A stretch of DNA of 33,679 bases. Source: Prochlorococcus sp. AH-736-N03 (GTDB lineage Bacteria; Cyanobacteriota; Cyanobacteriia; PCC-6307; Cyanobiaceae). Shown here piece by piece: positions 9,555-18,422 of the stretch. Location of the stretch: assembly GCA_028140765.1 (NCBI GenBank), contig JAOIOX010000011.1:1-33679 (forward strand). The letters are read 5' to 3'. Position 1 is the first letter of the stretch. The number at the start of each line of letters is the position of its first letter. The position numbers were made by a program, and so were the translations under genes. The notes under the pieces are model-generated. The model was not told where the DNA came from. It did not search any database and saw nothing but the letters and a program-made list of their open reading frames with translations.

Positions 9555-10552
9555 ACAGTACTAACTTAGAAAACTTCAAATATAAATCTTCGATTAGGGA
9601 TGAAGTTGTACCTTCAAGAAAAAGATTAACTTTGCCGCCTTGGCTTGAAGTAGCAAAACCTAGATTAATCCCACTTTTACTGGCAACAACTTTAGGAGGA
9701 ATGGCTTTAACAGAGGAATGGCCTTTGTCTTCACCGAAGCTTATCTGCACTTTAGGAGGCGGCGCTTTGGCAGCAGCAGCAGCAGGAGCTCTTAATTGCT
9801 TATGGGAAATGGAATTAGATAAGAGGATGACAAGAACTAGCAAAAGAGCCTTGCCATCAGGAAAATTGTCATCTGAGACTGTATTTTTAGCTGCCGTATC
9901 ATGTACTTTGGCAGCTTCGATGCTTTTAGTAAGTGGTGTAAATTATTTGGCTGCGGGATTAACTCTTCTTGGTTTATTTAGCTATGTAATTTTATATACA
10001 GTTATTTTGAAACCTCGTACAACCAAAAATATTGTTTTCGGAGGAGTTGCTGGCGCTATACCACCTTTAGTTGGTGCATCTGCTGCCACAGGGCATGTAG
10101 GCCTAAGTGGTTGGTGGTTGTTTGGTTTAGTAATGTTATGGACTCCAGCTCATTTTTGGGCACTTGCAATTTTATTGAAGGACGATTACGCATCTGTTGG
10201 TATTCCTATGCTTCCTTCTGTTAAGGGATCTGTTTTTACTGCTAAAGCGATTTCTCGTTACGGATGGGCAACAGTTTTAATGAGTATTATGGGAGTCTTC
10301 GCTTTACCAGAAGGGGGTCTCTTATACGGAATTATGTTATTGCCATTTAATGGAAGACTTTTGCAATTAATAAATGAATTAAAGAAATCTCCTGATGATC
10401 TTTCAAGAGCAAAGTCTCTTTTTAGGTGGTCTATTCTCTATATGTTTGGAATTTGTCTTTTGTTATTAATTTCCAGAACCCAACTATCTGTAGAATTTGA
10501 GCAGCAATCTATGCAAATATTTTTATCTATAGTATCCCTCCTTAGTAATTAA
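9551..10552 (+). CDS. ctaB: Protoheme IX farnesyltransferase (heme O synthase)
   Basis: UbiA-superfamily motifs [24 protein letters not shown] and [15 protein letters not shown]. Confidence 0.95.
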   Translation: MNSTNLENFKYKSSIRDEVVPSRKRLTLPPWLEVAKPRLIPLLLATTLGGMALTEEWPLSSPKLICTLGGGALAAAAAGALNCLWEMELDKRMTRTSKRALPSGKLSSETVFLAAVSCTLAASMLLVSGVNYLAAGLTLLGLFSYVILYTVILKPRTTKNIVFGGVAGAIPPLVGASAATGHVGLSGWWLFGLVMLWTPAHFWALAILLKDDYASVGIPMLPSVKGSVFTAKAISRYGWATVLMSIMGVFALPEGGLLYGIMLLPFNGRLLQLINELKKSPDDLSRAKSLFRWSILYMFGICLLLLISRTQLSVEFEQQSMQIFLSIVSLLSN

Positions 10553-10590
10553 ATTAGATGTAAAATGTTTTTTAAGAAATAGAAAGTTTG

Positions 10591-11607
10591 ATGAATTATA
10601 TAAAAGTTAAAGGGCTCTCAAAATCTTATTCAGAAATAAAGGCTTTAAAAAATTTATCAATGGAAATTGAAGCTGGAACATTATTCGGAATACTAGGTCC
10701 AAATGGTGCTGGCAAATCAACACTTATAAAAATACTCGCTACTTTAATAGAGCCTGATAGTGGAGAAGTTTTAATAAATAATATTAATCTGATAAAAAAT
10801 TCAAGGAAAATTAGAGAATTTATTGGTTATGTTGCCCAGGACATTGCACTTGATAAAATATTAACTGGAAGAGAGCTTTTGGATTTTCAATCAGATTTAT
10901 ATCACATCAACAAAAACAAAAAATTTGAAAGGATAAAGAAATTAATAGATCAATTAGAAATGAATGATTGGATTGATCGTAAGTGCGGAACTTATTCAGG
11001 GGGAATGAAAAGAAGAATAGATCTTGCTGCTGGACTTTTACATTTGCCCCAAGTATTAATATTGGATGAACCTACAGTAGGTTTAGATATTGAAAGTAGA
11101 AATATCATATGGCAACTTTTGAAAGATTTGAGAAATAATGGAATGACTATTATATTAAGCAGTCACTATCTTGATGAAATAGATAAATTGGCAGACAAAC
11201 TAGTGATAATTGATGATGGAAGAGTTATAGCACAAGGGGCTCCTAAAGAACTGAAAAATAAATTAGGAGGAGATAGAGTAACTTTGAAAGTAAGAGAATT
11301 TAGTAATCAGGAAGAAGCAAAAAATATATGCCAAATTTTATCTTCAATAGATGGAATTAGTCAGATTATCATAAATGAAGCTCAAGGTTTCTCGATAAAT
11401 TTTGTAGCAGATAAGGAAAAAGATTTACTCACGAAGCTCAAAGTGGAATTGGCCTTCTCAAAGTTTGAAATTTTTTCTCTTACCCAAAGTCAGCCAAGCT
11501 TGGATGATGTATATCTTCAGGCAACCGGGAAAACATTATTGGATGCCGAAATTTCTATGGCAGGGAAAAGGGACCTTAAAAAAGAATCAAAGCAATCAAT
11601 GCGATAA
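10591..11607 (+). CDS. ABC transporter ATP-binding protein (DrrA-like exporter type)
   Basis: Walker A GPNGAGKST, signature YSGGMKRR, Walker B VLILDEPT; ATG at 10591 preferred over the track's TTG at 10588. Confidence 0.92.
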   Translation: MNYIKVKGLSKSYSEIKALKNLSMEIEAGTLFGILGPNGAGKSTLIKILATLIEPDSGEVLINNINLIKNSRKIREFIGYVAQDIALDKILTGRELLDFQSDLYHINKNKKFERIKKLIDQLEMNDWIDRKCGTYSGGMKRRIDLAAGLLHLPQVLILDEPTVGLDIESRNIIWQLLKDLRNNGMTIILSSHYLDEIDKLADKLVIIDDGRVIAQGAPKELKNKLGGDRVTLKVREFSNQEEAKNICQILSSIDGISQIIINEAQGFSINFVADKEKDLLTKLKVELAFSKFEIFSLTQSQPSLDDVYLQATGKTLLDAEISMAGKRDLKKESKQSMR

Positions 11608-11655
11608 AAAAAATTTTTGTTAACTAACTATAATGAATATTAATTACTGCTAATT

Positions 11656-12480
11656 ATGGAATTACAACAGTATAATTTATTTTTTTTATATCAAGAAACA
11701 TTTGCCTTAACAAAGAGATTATTTATTCAATTAAAAAGAAGACCATCAACTCTTTTAGCTGGAATATTGCAACCTATAATTTGGCTTTTTTTATTTGGAG
11801 CATTATTCTCTAAAGCTCCTGAAGGTTTTTTACCAGGAGTTGATTCTTATGGGAATTTTTTAGGAGCAGGACTTATTGTTTTTACTGCTTTTAGCGGAGC
11901 CCTAAACTCTGGTCTTCCTTTAATGTTTGATAGAGAGTTTGGATTTCTTAATAGATTACTTGTGGCTCCTTTAACTAGTAGATTATCCATAGTTTTGTCT
12001 TCTTTTTTTTACATAACAATCCTGAGCTTTATTCAGAGCATTGTAATAATGATTGTTTCATATACTTTGGGATATGGATGGCCCAACTTATATGGTTTAG
12101 GAATTGTCTTTACAACATTAATTCTATTAGTTCTTTTTGTAACATCAATAAGTTTATGTTTAGCGTTTGTTTTGCCCGGACATATTGAATTAATCGCTCT
12201 TATATTCGTGATAAATTTGCCTCTTCTTTTTGCAAGTACTGCTTTGGCTCCAATTTCTTTCATGCCAAATTGGCTTGGGTGGTTAGCTTCATTAAATCCA
12301 TTAACTTTTGCGATCGAACCTATTAGGACTGCTTATACAGAAACTATTAATTTAGAATTAGTGGCTTTACATGCTCCATATGGTGATTTAACTTGTAAGA
12401 GTTGTATATCAATTTTATTTTCTTTAACAGTTTTATCCTTGATTATTATAAGGCCTCTGTTAAATAAGAAGTTAAATTAA
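11656..12480 (+). CDS. ABC-2 type transporter permease
   Basis: Six-TM-like ORF downstream of the ATPase; RRPSTLLAGILQPIIWLFLFG and MFDREFGFLNRLLVAPLTSR. Confidence 0.9.
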   Translation: MELQQYNLFFLYQETFALTKRLFIQLKRRPSTLLAGILQPIIWLFLFGALFSKAPEGFLPGVDSYGNFLGAGLIVFTAFSGALNSGLPLMFDREFGFLNRLLVAPLTSRLSIVLSSFFYITILSFIQSIVIMIVSYTLGYGWPNLYGLGIVFTTLILLVLFVTSISLCLAFVLPGHIELIALIFVINLPLLFASTALAPISFMPNWLGWLASLNPLTFAIEPIRTAYTETINLELVALHAPYGDLTCKSCISILFSLTVLSLIIIRPLLNKKLN

Positions 12481-12487
12481 TAAATTT

Positions 12488-12964
12488 ATGCTTTTAAAAA
12501 ATCATCTAATAGAAGTTTTTAAAAAAGCCTCTTTAGAAAATAATTTTTTGCTTAAAGAAAATATTGTTATTAAGTGGGTCCATAGATTTGGGATTGATTC
12601 TTTAAATGATTTATTAATCCAAAGTCCAGTACAAAAGAAAAATCATGAAGAAGAAAATCAAGAACAAATAAATTTAATTGATGAAAATCATGAAGAAGAA
12701 AATCAAGAACAAATAAATTTAATTGATGAAAATCATGAAGAAGAAAATCAAGAACAAATTAGGCTTGAATCTTTTAAAACTTTAGAAAATTTAGAAGAAA
12801 CAAATTATGAATCAAATTACTTAAAAATTTCTAACAATAATCAACTCTTTAATAGTCAACAAGATTCTAATCAAATAAATAAATATATTAAAACCTCAAA
12901 ATTACCACTACCTAATATTAAAAATTTAAGAAAATGGATTAATAAAGATAAAAAAGCTAGTTAG
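12488..12964 (+). CDS. Hypothetical protein with acidic/Asn-rich 15-aa tandem repeats
   Basis: 158-aa ORF, 7 bp after the ABC permease; NHEEENQEQINLIDE repeated. Confidence 0.75.
   Translation: MLLKNHLIEVFKKASLENNFLLKENIVIKWVHRFGIDSLNDLLIQSPVQKKNHEEENQEQINLIDENHEEENQEQINLIDENHEEENQEQIRLESFKTLENLEETNYESNYLKISNNNQLFNSQQDSNQINKYIKTSKLPLPNIKNLRKWINKDKKAS
12641..12759 (+). repeat. 45-bp in-frame direct tandem repeat, about 2.6 copies
   Basis: aatcatgaagaagaaaatcaagaacaaataaatttaattgatgaa at 12641-12685, identical at 12686-12730, first 29 bp again at 12731-12759. Confidence 0.97.
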
Positions 12965-12970
12965 CTTTTT
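12951..12970. terminator. Candidate bidirectional terminator at convergent hypothetical/groEL ends
   Basis: AAAAAGCTA-GT-TAGCTTTTT inverted repeat with flanking A/T tracts, overlapping the hypothetical's stop codon and adjacent to the groEL stop. Confidence 0.6.
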
Positions 12971-14705
12971 ACATCATACCAGGCATACCCATGCCGCCCA
13001 TGCCGGGCATACCCATTCCACCCATACCAGGCATACCCATGCCTCCCATCCCTGGCATACCCATTCCACCCATACCTGGCATGCCCATGCCTCCCATTGG
13101 ATCTCCACCTGGTCCTCCTGGAGCTGCGGCTTCAGGCTCTGGAATGTCAGCCATCGCAACTTCTGTTGTGAGGAGCATAGCTGCAATAGATACTGAATCT
13201 TGAAGAGCTAATCTTAATACTTTGGTTGGATCTAATATTCCTGAATCTTTTAAATCCTCATATTTTCCTGAATTAGCATTGAAGCCTTTGTTAAGTCTTT
13301 TAATTTCAGAGACAACTACATCACCATTAAAACCAGCATTTTTTGCTATTTGTTTAGTAGGTTCCAAAAGGGCTTCTTTTACGATATTTATCCCTGTTCT
13401 TAAATCATCGGAAGATTTTTGACTTAAATTTAAAAGGTCATCTGATATTTCAATTAAAGTTTGTCCTCCTCCAGAAACTACACCCTCTTCAATAGCAGCT
13501 TTCGTAGCATTAAGGGAATCTTCGATTCTTAACTTTTTGAACTTCATCTCTGTTTCTGTTGCAGCTCCAACTTTGATAAGTGCTACACCTCCAGCTAGTT
13601 TTGCTATCCTTTCATTGATTTTGTCCTGATCATACTCTGAGTCTGTTATTTCAATTTCTCTCTTTAATTTTTCTACTCGCGCTTTAACCAAATCTTTAGT
13701 GTCTTCGAAGGCAACAATTGTAGTTTTGTCCTTCGTGATAGTTATTTTTTTTGCTTTGCCTAAATCATTAATCGATACTTTATCAAGTGTCATTGATTTA
13801 TCTTCACTAATTAACTTAGCTCCAGTAAGAATAGCAATATCTTCAAGGGCAGCTTTTCTTCTCTCGCCAAATAACGGAGCTCTTACGGAAGCTACATTTA
13901 ACACTCCACTATTCTTATTCAAAACCAAGGTGGTTAAAGCCTCTCCTTCGATATCTTCAGCAAGAATCAGAAAAGGTGAGCCTGATTTCTGAATTTCTTC
14001 AAGTATTGGAACCAGATCAACTAAAGTTGAAATTTTTTGATCAGTTATTAATATTTTAGGGTTTTCAAGTTCACAAACTTGTCTTTCTTGGTCTGTTACG
14101 AAATATGGAGAACTATAGCCTCTATCAAAAGACATCCCTTCAGTTATATCTAATTCTGTATCTAATGATTGAGATTCTTCGACAGTTATTACACCATCTG
14201 AAGTAACAATATCCATTGCCTTCGAAATTATAGATCCAATTTCTTCATCACCTCCAGCACTAACTGTTGCAACTTTTTGGATATCAGAACCACTTAATGA
14301 AATACTTTTGGAACTTAATTTTTCTAGAACAAAAGCCAGGCCTACTTCCATACCTTTTTTTAACTCCATAGGGCTGGCACCAGAAGCAATATTTTTTAAT
14401 CCCTCTTGAACCATCTTCTGAGTCAAAATTGTTGCTGTTGTTGTTCCATCTCCTGCACTCTCTTTTGTCTTGGACGCAACTTGTTCTATTAATTTTGCAC
14501 CCAAATTAGAAATAGGGTTCTCAATCTCAATCTCTTTAGCAACTGTGGATCCATCTCTAACTATATCTGGTGAACCAAATTTTCTCTCTATTACTACGTT
14601 TTTTGCTTTTGGCCCGATAGTAACTTTTACCGCATTAGCTACAAAATTTACACCTTTTTCTAGCGCCTCTCTTGATTCATTAGAAAAACTTAACTGTTTA
14701 GCCAT
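12969..14705 (-). CDS. groL: 60 kDa chaperonin GroEL
   Basis: 578 aa; [38 protein letters not shown] and a GGM-rich C-terminal tail. Confidence 0.97.
   Translation of the reverse strand: MAKQLSFSNESREALEKGVNFVANAVKVTIGPKAKNVVIERKFGSPDIVRDGSTVAKEIEIENPISNLGAKLIEQVASKTKESAGDGTTTATILTQKMVQEGLKNIASGASPMELKKGMEVGLAFVLEKLSSKSISLSGSDIQKVATVSAGGDEEIGSIISKAMDIVTSDGVITVEESQSLDTELDITEGMSFDRGYSSPYFVTDQERQVCELENPKILITDQKISTLVDLVPILEEIQKSGSPFLILAEDIEGEALTTLVLNKNSGVLNVASVRAPLFGERRKAALEDIAILTGAKLISEDKSMTLDKVSINDLGKAKKITITKDKTTIVAFEDTKDLVKARVEKLKREIEITDSEYDQDKINERIAKLAGGVALIKVGAATETEMKFKKLRIEDSLNATKAAIEEGVVSGGGQTLIEISDDLLNLSQKSSDDLRTGINIVKEALLEPTKQIAKNAGFNGDVVVSEIKRLNKGFNANSGKYEDLKDSGILDPTKVLRLALQDSVSIAAMLLTTEVAMADIPEPEAAAPGGPGGDPMGGMGMPGMGGMGMPGMGGMGMPGMGGMGMPGMGGMGMPGMM
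12975..13094 (-). repeat. 24-bp x 5 tandem repeat encoding GGMGMPGM at the GroEL C-terminus
   Basis: Five contiguous 24-bp units at 12975, 12999, 13023, 13047 and 13071. Confidence 0.95.
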
Positions 14706-14836
14706 GTTTACTCGATCTTTAGTCTTATTCTAATCTCCCATAGAATCATTTTTAAGGGATATTTAATTAAGTGGGGAAAGCCGAATTTCTTTTAATTAAC
14801 CATACAAATTAACTAAAATAAGAGTATCTTTAGGTT

Positions 14837-15016
14837 ATGGAAGAAACAAATAATCTTATTTTTACTCTTACAGCAATCCTAGCGATTGCTATGACATTGA
14901 TATACTTTCCCCTGAGATTTTTCTTGACATTAACTGCTAGAAGTCGAAGACTAAAACTTTTACAGAAAATTAGAAGGTTGAGAGATGAATTAGGTCAGCC
15001 TTATCAAAATACATAA
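14837..15016 (+). CDS. Small single-TM membrane protein, unknown function (59 aa)
   Basis: MEETNNLIFTLTAILAIAMTLIYFPLRFFLTLTARSRRLKLLQKIRRLRDELGQPYQNT; below ORF-track cutoff; ends immediately before the fabG stop on the other strand. Confidence 0.75.
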   Translation: MEETNNLIFTLTAILAIAMTLIYFPLRFFLTLTARSRRLKLLQKIRRLRDELGQPYQNT

Positions 15017-15766
15017 TTAAATACTCATACCACCATCAATACTAATTGTTTGCCCTGTAATATAACCTCCTGCATCACTTGAAACTAAGAATGACACTAA
15101 GTTTGCAATTTGAGTACAACTTCCTAATTTCCCTAAAGGAATAACTTTAAGAATCTCTTCAGTATTAAGTTTTTCAGTCATCTCTGTTTCTATGAAACCT
15201 GGAGCTATTGCATTTACGTTTATACCTCTTGAAGCAAATTCTTTAGCGCAAGTTTTGGTAAATCCAATAACTCCAGCTTTGGCGGCAGAATAATTTGCTT
15301 GCCCTGGATTACCAATTATTCCAACAACAGATGAAATATTTACGATGCTACCACTTCTTTTTTTCATCATAAATTTTGAAGCATATTTTGTACAAAGAAA
15401 AACTCCCTTTAAGTTTGTATTAAGTACATCATCCCATTGTTCCGATTTCATTCTCATCAATAGTCCATCTCTAGTAATTCCAGCATTGTTAATGAGGATA
15501 TCAATGGTGCCATTAATTTTGATTATTTCTTCAAAAGCTGAACTGACAGAATCCTCTTTTGAAACATCAAATTTTAATTTATGAGCTTTACCTCCTGAAT
15601 TTTTTATTAAATTTACAACTTCTTCAGCTTTTTCATCAGATGAAGAGTAATTAATAAAAACTTCTGCTCCCAATCGGCTTAGTTCTAAAGCAATTTCTTT
15701 ACCAATTCCTCTGCTAGCTCCAGTGATTAAAGCAATTTTGCCTGATAATGAATCTTTATTGGACAT
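15017..15766 (-). CDS. fabG: 3-oxoacyl-[acyl-carrier-protein] reductase
   Basis: SDR motifs ITGASRGIGKEIA, NNAGITRDGLLMRM, YSAAKAG and C-terminal GYITGQTISIDGGMSI. Confidence 0.93.
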   Translation of the reverse strand: MSNKDSLSGKIALITGASRGIGKEIALELSRLGAEVFINYSSSDEKAEEVVNLIKNSGGKAHKLKFDVSKEDSVSSAFEEIIKINGTIDILINNAGITRDGLLMRMKSEQWDDVLNTNLKGVFLCTKYASKFMMKKRSGSIVNISSVVGIIGNPGQANYSAAKAGVIGFTKTCAKEFASRGINVNAIAPGFIETEMTEKLNTEEILKVIPLGKLGSCTQIANLVSFLVSSDAGGYITGQTISIDGGMSI

Positions 15767-15858
15767 TATGAAATTTTATAATTTTCAATCGTAGTACTAT
15801 TTGTGTAAAGATATTGCTTTTATTTATAATTGTCTAGAAAATATTAAGACCTTCTATT

Positions 15859-16530
15859 GTGCACTTTTTAATACCAGCTGCAGGGAGCGGTAGCAGAATG
15901 AAAGCTGGAAAAAATAAATTACTTATTGATTTAGAGGGAGAGTCTTTGATTTATTGGACACTTAAATCTGTATTTTCTGCAAGCTCAACAAATTGGGTTG
16001 GAATAATTGGGCAACCGAAAGATAAAAATTTATTATTAAATTCAGCAAAGGATTTTGCCCATAAAGTTCATTGGATTAATGGTGGTGACACCAGACAACA
16101 GTCAGTTTTTAATGGTTTAAAAGCGTTACCAAAAGATGCTGAAAAAGTTTTAATACATGATGGTGCTAGATGTCTAATTAATCCTGAATTGATAGACCTT
16201 TGTACAATGCAATTAGATGAAAATGAAGCTGTAATTTTGGCTACTAAGGTAACCGATACTATAAAAATTGTTGATAATGAAGGTTTTATTAAAGAAACAC
16301 CAGACAGAAATTATTTATGGGCAGCGCAAACTCCTCAGGGCTTTTTAGTAGATAGATTAAAAAAAGCTCATAAGATGGCAATTGATAAAAACTGGAAAGT
16401 CACAGATGATGCTTCTCTATTCGAAATGCTTAATTGGAAAGTGAAGATTATTGAAGGAACTTATTCAAATATAAAAATTACATCCCCTATAGATTTGAAA
16501 ATAGCAAAACTTTTTGTGAAGAACCCCTAG
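15859..16530 (+). CDS. ispD: 2-C-methyl-D-erythritol 4-phosphate cytidylyltransferase
   Basis: IPAAGSGSRMKAGKNKLLIDL, IHDGARCL, WAAQTPQGF, VTDDASLFE; GTG start. Confidence 0.93.
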   Translation: MHFLIPAAGSGSRMKAGKNKLLIDLEGESLIYWTLKSVFSASSTNWVGIIGQPKDKNLLLNSAKDFAHKVHWINGGDTRQQSVFNGLKALPKDAEKVLIHDGARCLINPELIDLCTMQLDENEAVILATKVTDTIKIVDNEGFIKETPDRNYLWAAQTPQGFLVDRLKKAHKMAIDKNWKVTDDASLFEMLNWKVKIIEGTYSNIKITSPIDLKIAKLFVKNP

Positions 16531-17400
16531 TTAAAAAGGTGTATCGATACTAAGAATGCCATCATCACCATTTAAGGTTGCTTCGTATCCTAAAGGAATG
16601 CAAGCATTTCCCGATATGTGGCCTATTGGCAGTTCAAAAAGAATAGGAAAATCAAACTCTTGGAGTCTTTCAATAATGCATTTTTTTAGTAAATCTTTCC
16701 ATTCAAGGTCGCAGGAATCATTAGAAAAACTTCCGAATCCAATACCAGCAATTTCAGAAAGTGTTCTAGTCATTCTGAGGTAAGTCAACATGCGATCAAT
16801 TTTATAAATATCTTCATTAATATCTTCAAAAATTATTATTTTCCCTTTGCATTCTGGAAAGTGATTGGTACCAATTAAAAAAGTAGCAATAGTTAAGTTA
16901 GAAACAATAATTTCTCCTTTAGCTTTCCCAGCTCTTAAAGGAATTCCTCTTATGTCTTCAACATATCCCTCAAAAAGTAAATTTCTTAATCTCTCAAGAC
17001 TCCACTCTGGCTCTTTGAAAAGGCTAGTAACCATTGGGCCATGAATAGAACCTATAAATCCTTGAGCATATTTAGATAGTAATAAAGAACATGTATCTGA
17101 GAATCCAAGCATTAAACCATGCTGCCAAGAAGGTTCTTTTTCTAAAAGTCTTGCTGAACCCCAGCCTCCTTTTGCAAAAATGATTAGCTTACTATTTTGT
17201 GCTCTTTCCAGTTCTTCAAATCTAGTTAGATCATCACCTGCAAAATAACCAAATTTTTTTGATAGAGAATTATTTTCATTAATTTCCAAGCCCCAGTTTT
17301 TTAAGATTTCTATGCCTTTTTGAAAATTTTCGTCTTCATCAATAAAGGAGCCTGGAGCTAAAATATCTATTAGATCCCCTTTTTTTAATCTAAAAACCAT
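16531..17400 (-). CDS. LD-carboxypeptidase (peptidase S66 / MccF-like)
   Basis: GDLIDILAPGSFI, FAKGGWGSARLLE, GFSDTCSLLL nucleophile region, GSIHGPM. Confidence 0.88.
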   Translation of the reverse strand: MVFRLKKGDLIDILAPGSFIDEDENFQKGIEILKNWGLEINENNSLSKKFGYFAGDDLTRFEELERAQNSKLIIFAKGGWGSARLLEKEPSWQHGLMLGFSDTCSLLLSKYAQGFIGSIHGPMVTSLFKEPEWSLERLRNLLFEGYVEDIRGIPLRAGKAKGEIIVSNLTIATFLIGTNHFPECKGKIIIFEDINEDIYKIDRMLTYLRMTRTLSEIAGIGFGSFSNDSCDLEWKDLLKKCIIERLQEFDFPILFELPIGHISGNACIPLGYEATLNGDDGILSIDTPF

Positions 17401-17409
17401 ATTTAAAAT

Positions 17410-18318
17410 TTATGAGGCAATAATAATTCCTAATAAAAGGAATCCTCCATAAATTGATTGATTTTTGAAGTGATTGCCAATATTTTTTATTGACTGCTTT
17501 TCCTCAGGAAATACTTTTAGTATATCTCTCTGCATTAAGATTGACGATATAAGCCAAATTGGCCAAAAAACAAAATCCATTTGATTAATAAATCCGCATA
17601 ATGCGAGAAAACAAGAAGTTAAAAAATAACAAATTTGAATAGTTATTCTTGTATTGTTCTGGAGGTAAACAGCGGAACTATTTATCCCAATTTTTATATC
17701 ATATTTTTTATCTGCTAAAGCATAAATAGTGTCAAAGCCAAAAGTCCAAAAAATGGTAGCTAGCCAGCAAAATAATAAAACAATACTATTTAAATTGCCT
17801 TCATTTGCGGCCCAGGGAATTAAGACAGCAAAACCCCAGCATATGGATAAGATTAATTGAGGATATTTAAACCATCTTTTGGCAGAAGGATAAATTAAAA
17901 TAATAGGTAAAGCTAAAAAAGCAAGTGAAATGGAAAGGATTCTTCCAGGTTGAGGTAGTGACAAAGTTAAAAAGAAGCTACATAAAATTAAAAAGAAAAG
18001 AATCAAATAAGCTGTTTTAAGACTAATTTTATTTGCAGCTAGAGGTCTATTTTTTGTCCTAACAACTCTTTGATCGATTTTTTTGTCCCAAATATCATTA
18101 ACAACGCAGCCTAATCCACTTACTAGTAGTCCTCCCAATATTATTCTTAGCAACATTAAAAGTGATGGATTAGCATCTGGGGTTAAATATAAACTCCATC
18201 CAGCTGGAATAAGCAAGATCATTCTTCCAGTCGGCTTATTCCACCTTAATAATTCAAAAAAGGTACTTAATTTATTTTGTCGATTTTTATTTTGCATATG
18301 ACTTATTGTATATTTCAT
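17410..18318 (-). CDS. 4-hydroxybenzoate polyprenyltransferase (UbiA family)
   Basis: NKPTGRMILLIPAGWSL, VVNDIWDKKIDQRVVRTKNRPLAA, YALADKKYDIKIGINSSAV. Confidence 0.9.
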   Translation of the reverse strand: MKYTISHMQNKNRQNKLSTFFELLRWNKPTGRMILLIPAGWSLYLTPDANPSLLMLLRIILGGLLVSGLGCVVNDIWDKKIDQRVVRTKNRPLAANKISLKTAYLILFFLILCSFFLTLSLPQPGRILSISLAFLALPIILIYPSAKRWFKYPQLILSICWGFAVLIPWAANEGNLNSIVLLFCWLATIFWTFGFDTIYALADKKYDIKIGINSSAVYLQNNTRITIQICYFLTSCFLALCGFINQMDFVFWPIWLISSILMQRDILKVFPEEKQSIKNIGNHFKNQSIYGGFLLLGIIIAS

Positions 18319-18422
18319 AACTTTAAATAATCTTACTAGGATTAAATGATTTCTATTAATTAATAATCAATCTTGGGTATATTTATTAATGGATTAAAGA
18401 TATCTGCATCTTATAAAAAGAA

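Noticed and set aside
12974-13186. Minus-strand alternate-frame ORF rich in W/V/C
   Set aside because: Out-of-frame reading of the same groEL repeat.
12991-13203. 70-aa Pro/Met-rich plus-strand ORF ([16 protein letters not shown]...)
   Set aside because: Antisense of the gro[10 protein letters not shown] repeat; composition is a by-product of the repeat.
13222-14733. Several plus-strand ORFs antisense to groEL (66, 97, 87 aa)
   Set aside because: Shadow ORFs of a conserved gene with no recognisable domains.
14706-14836. Possible CIRCE/HrcA operator upstream of groEL
   Set aside because: No matching inverted repeat found by eye.
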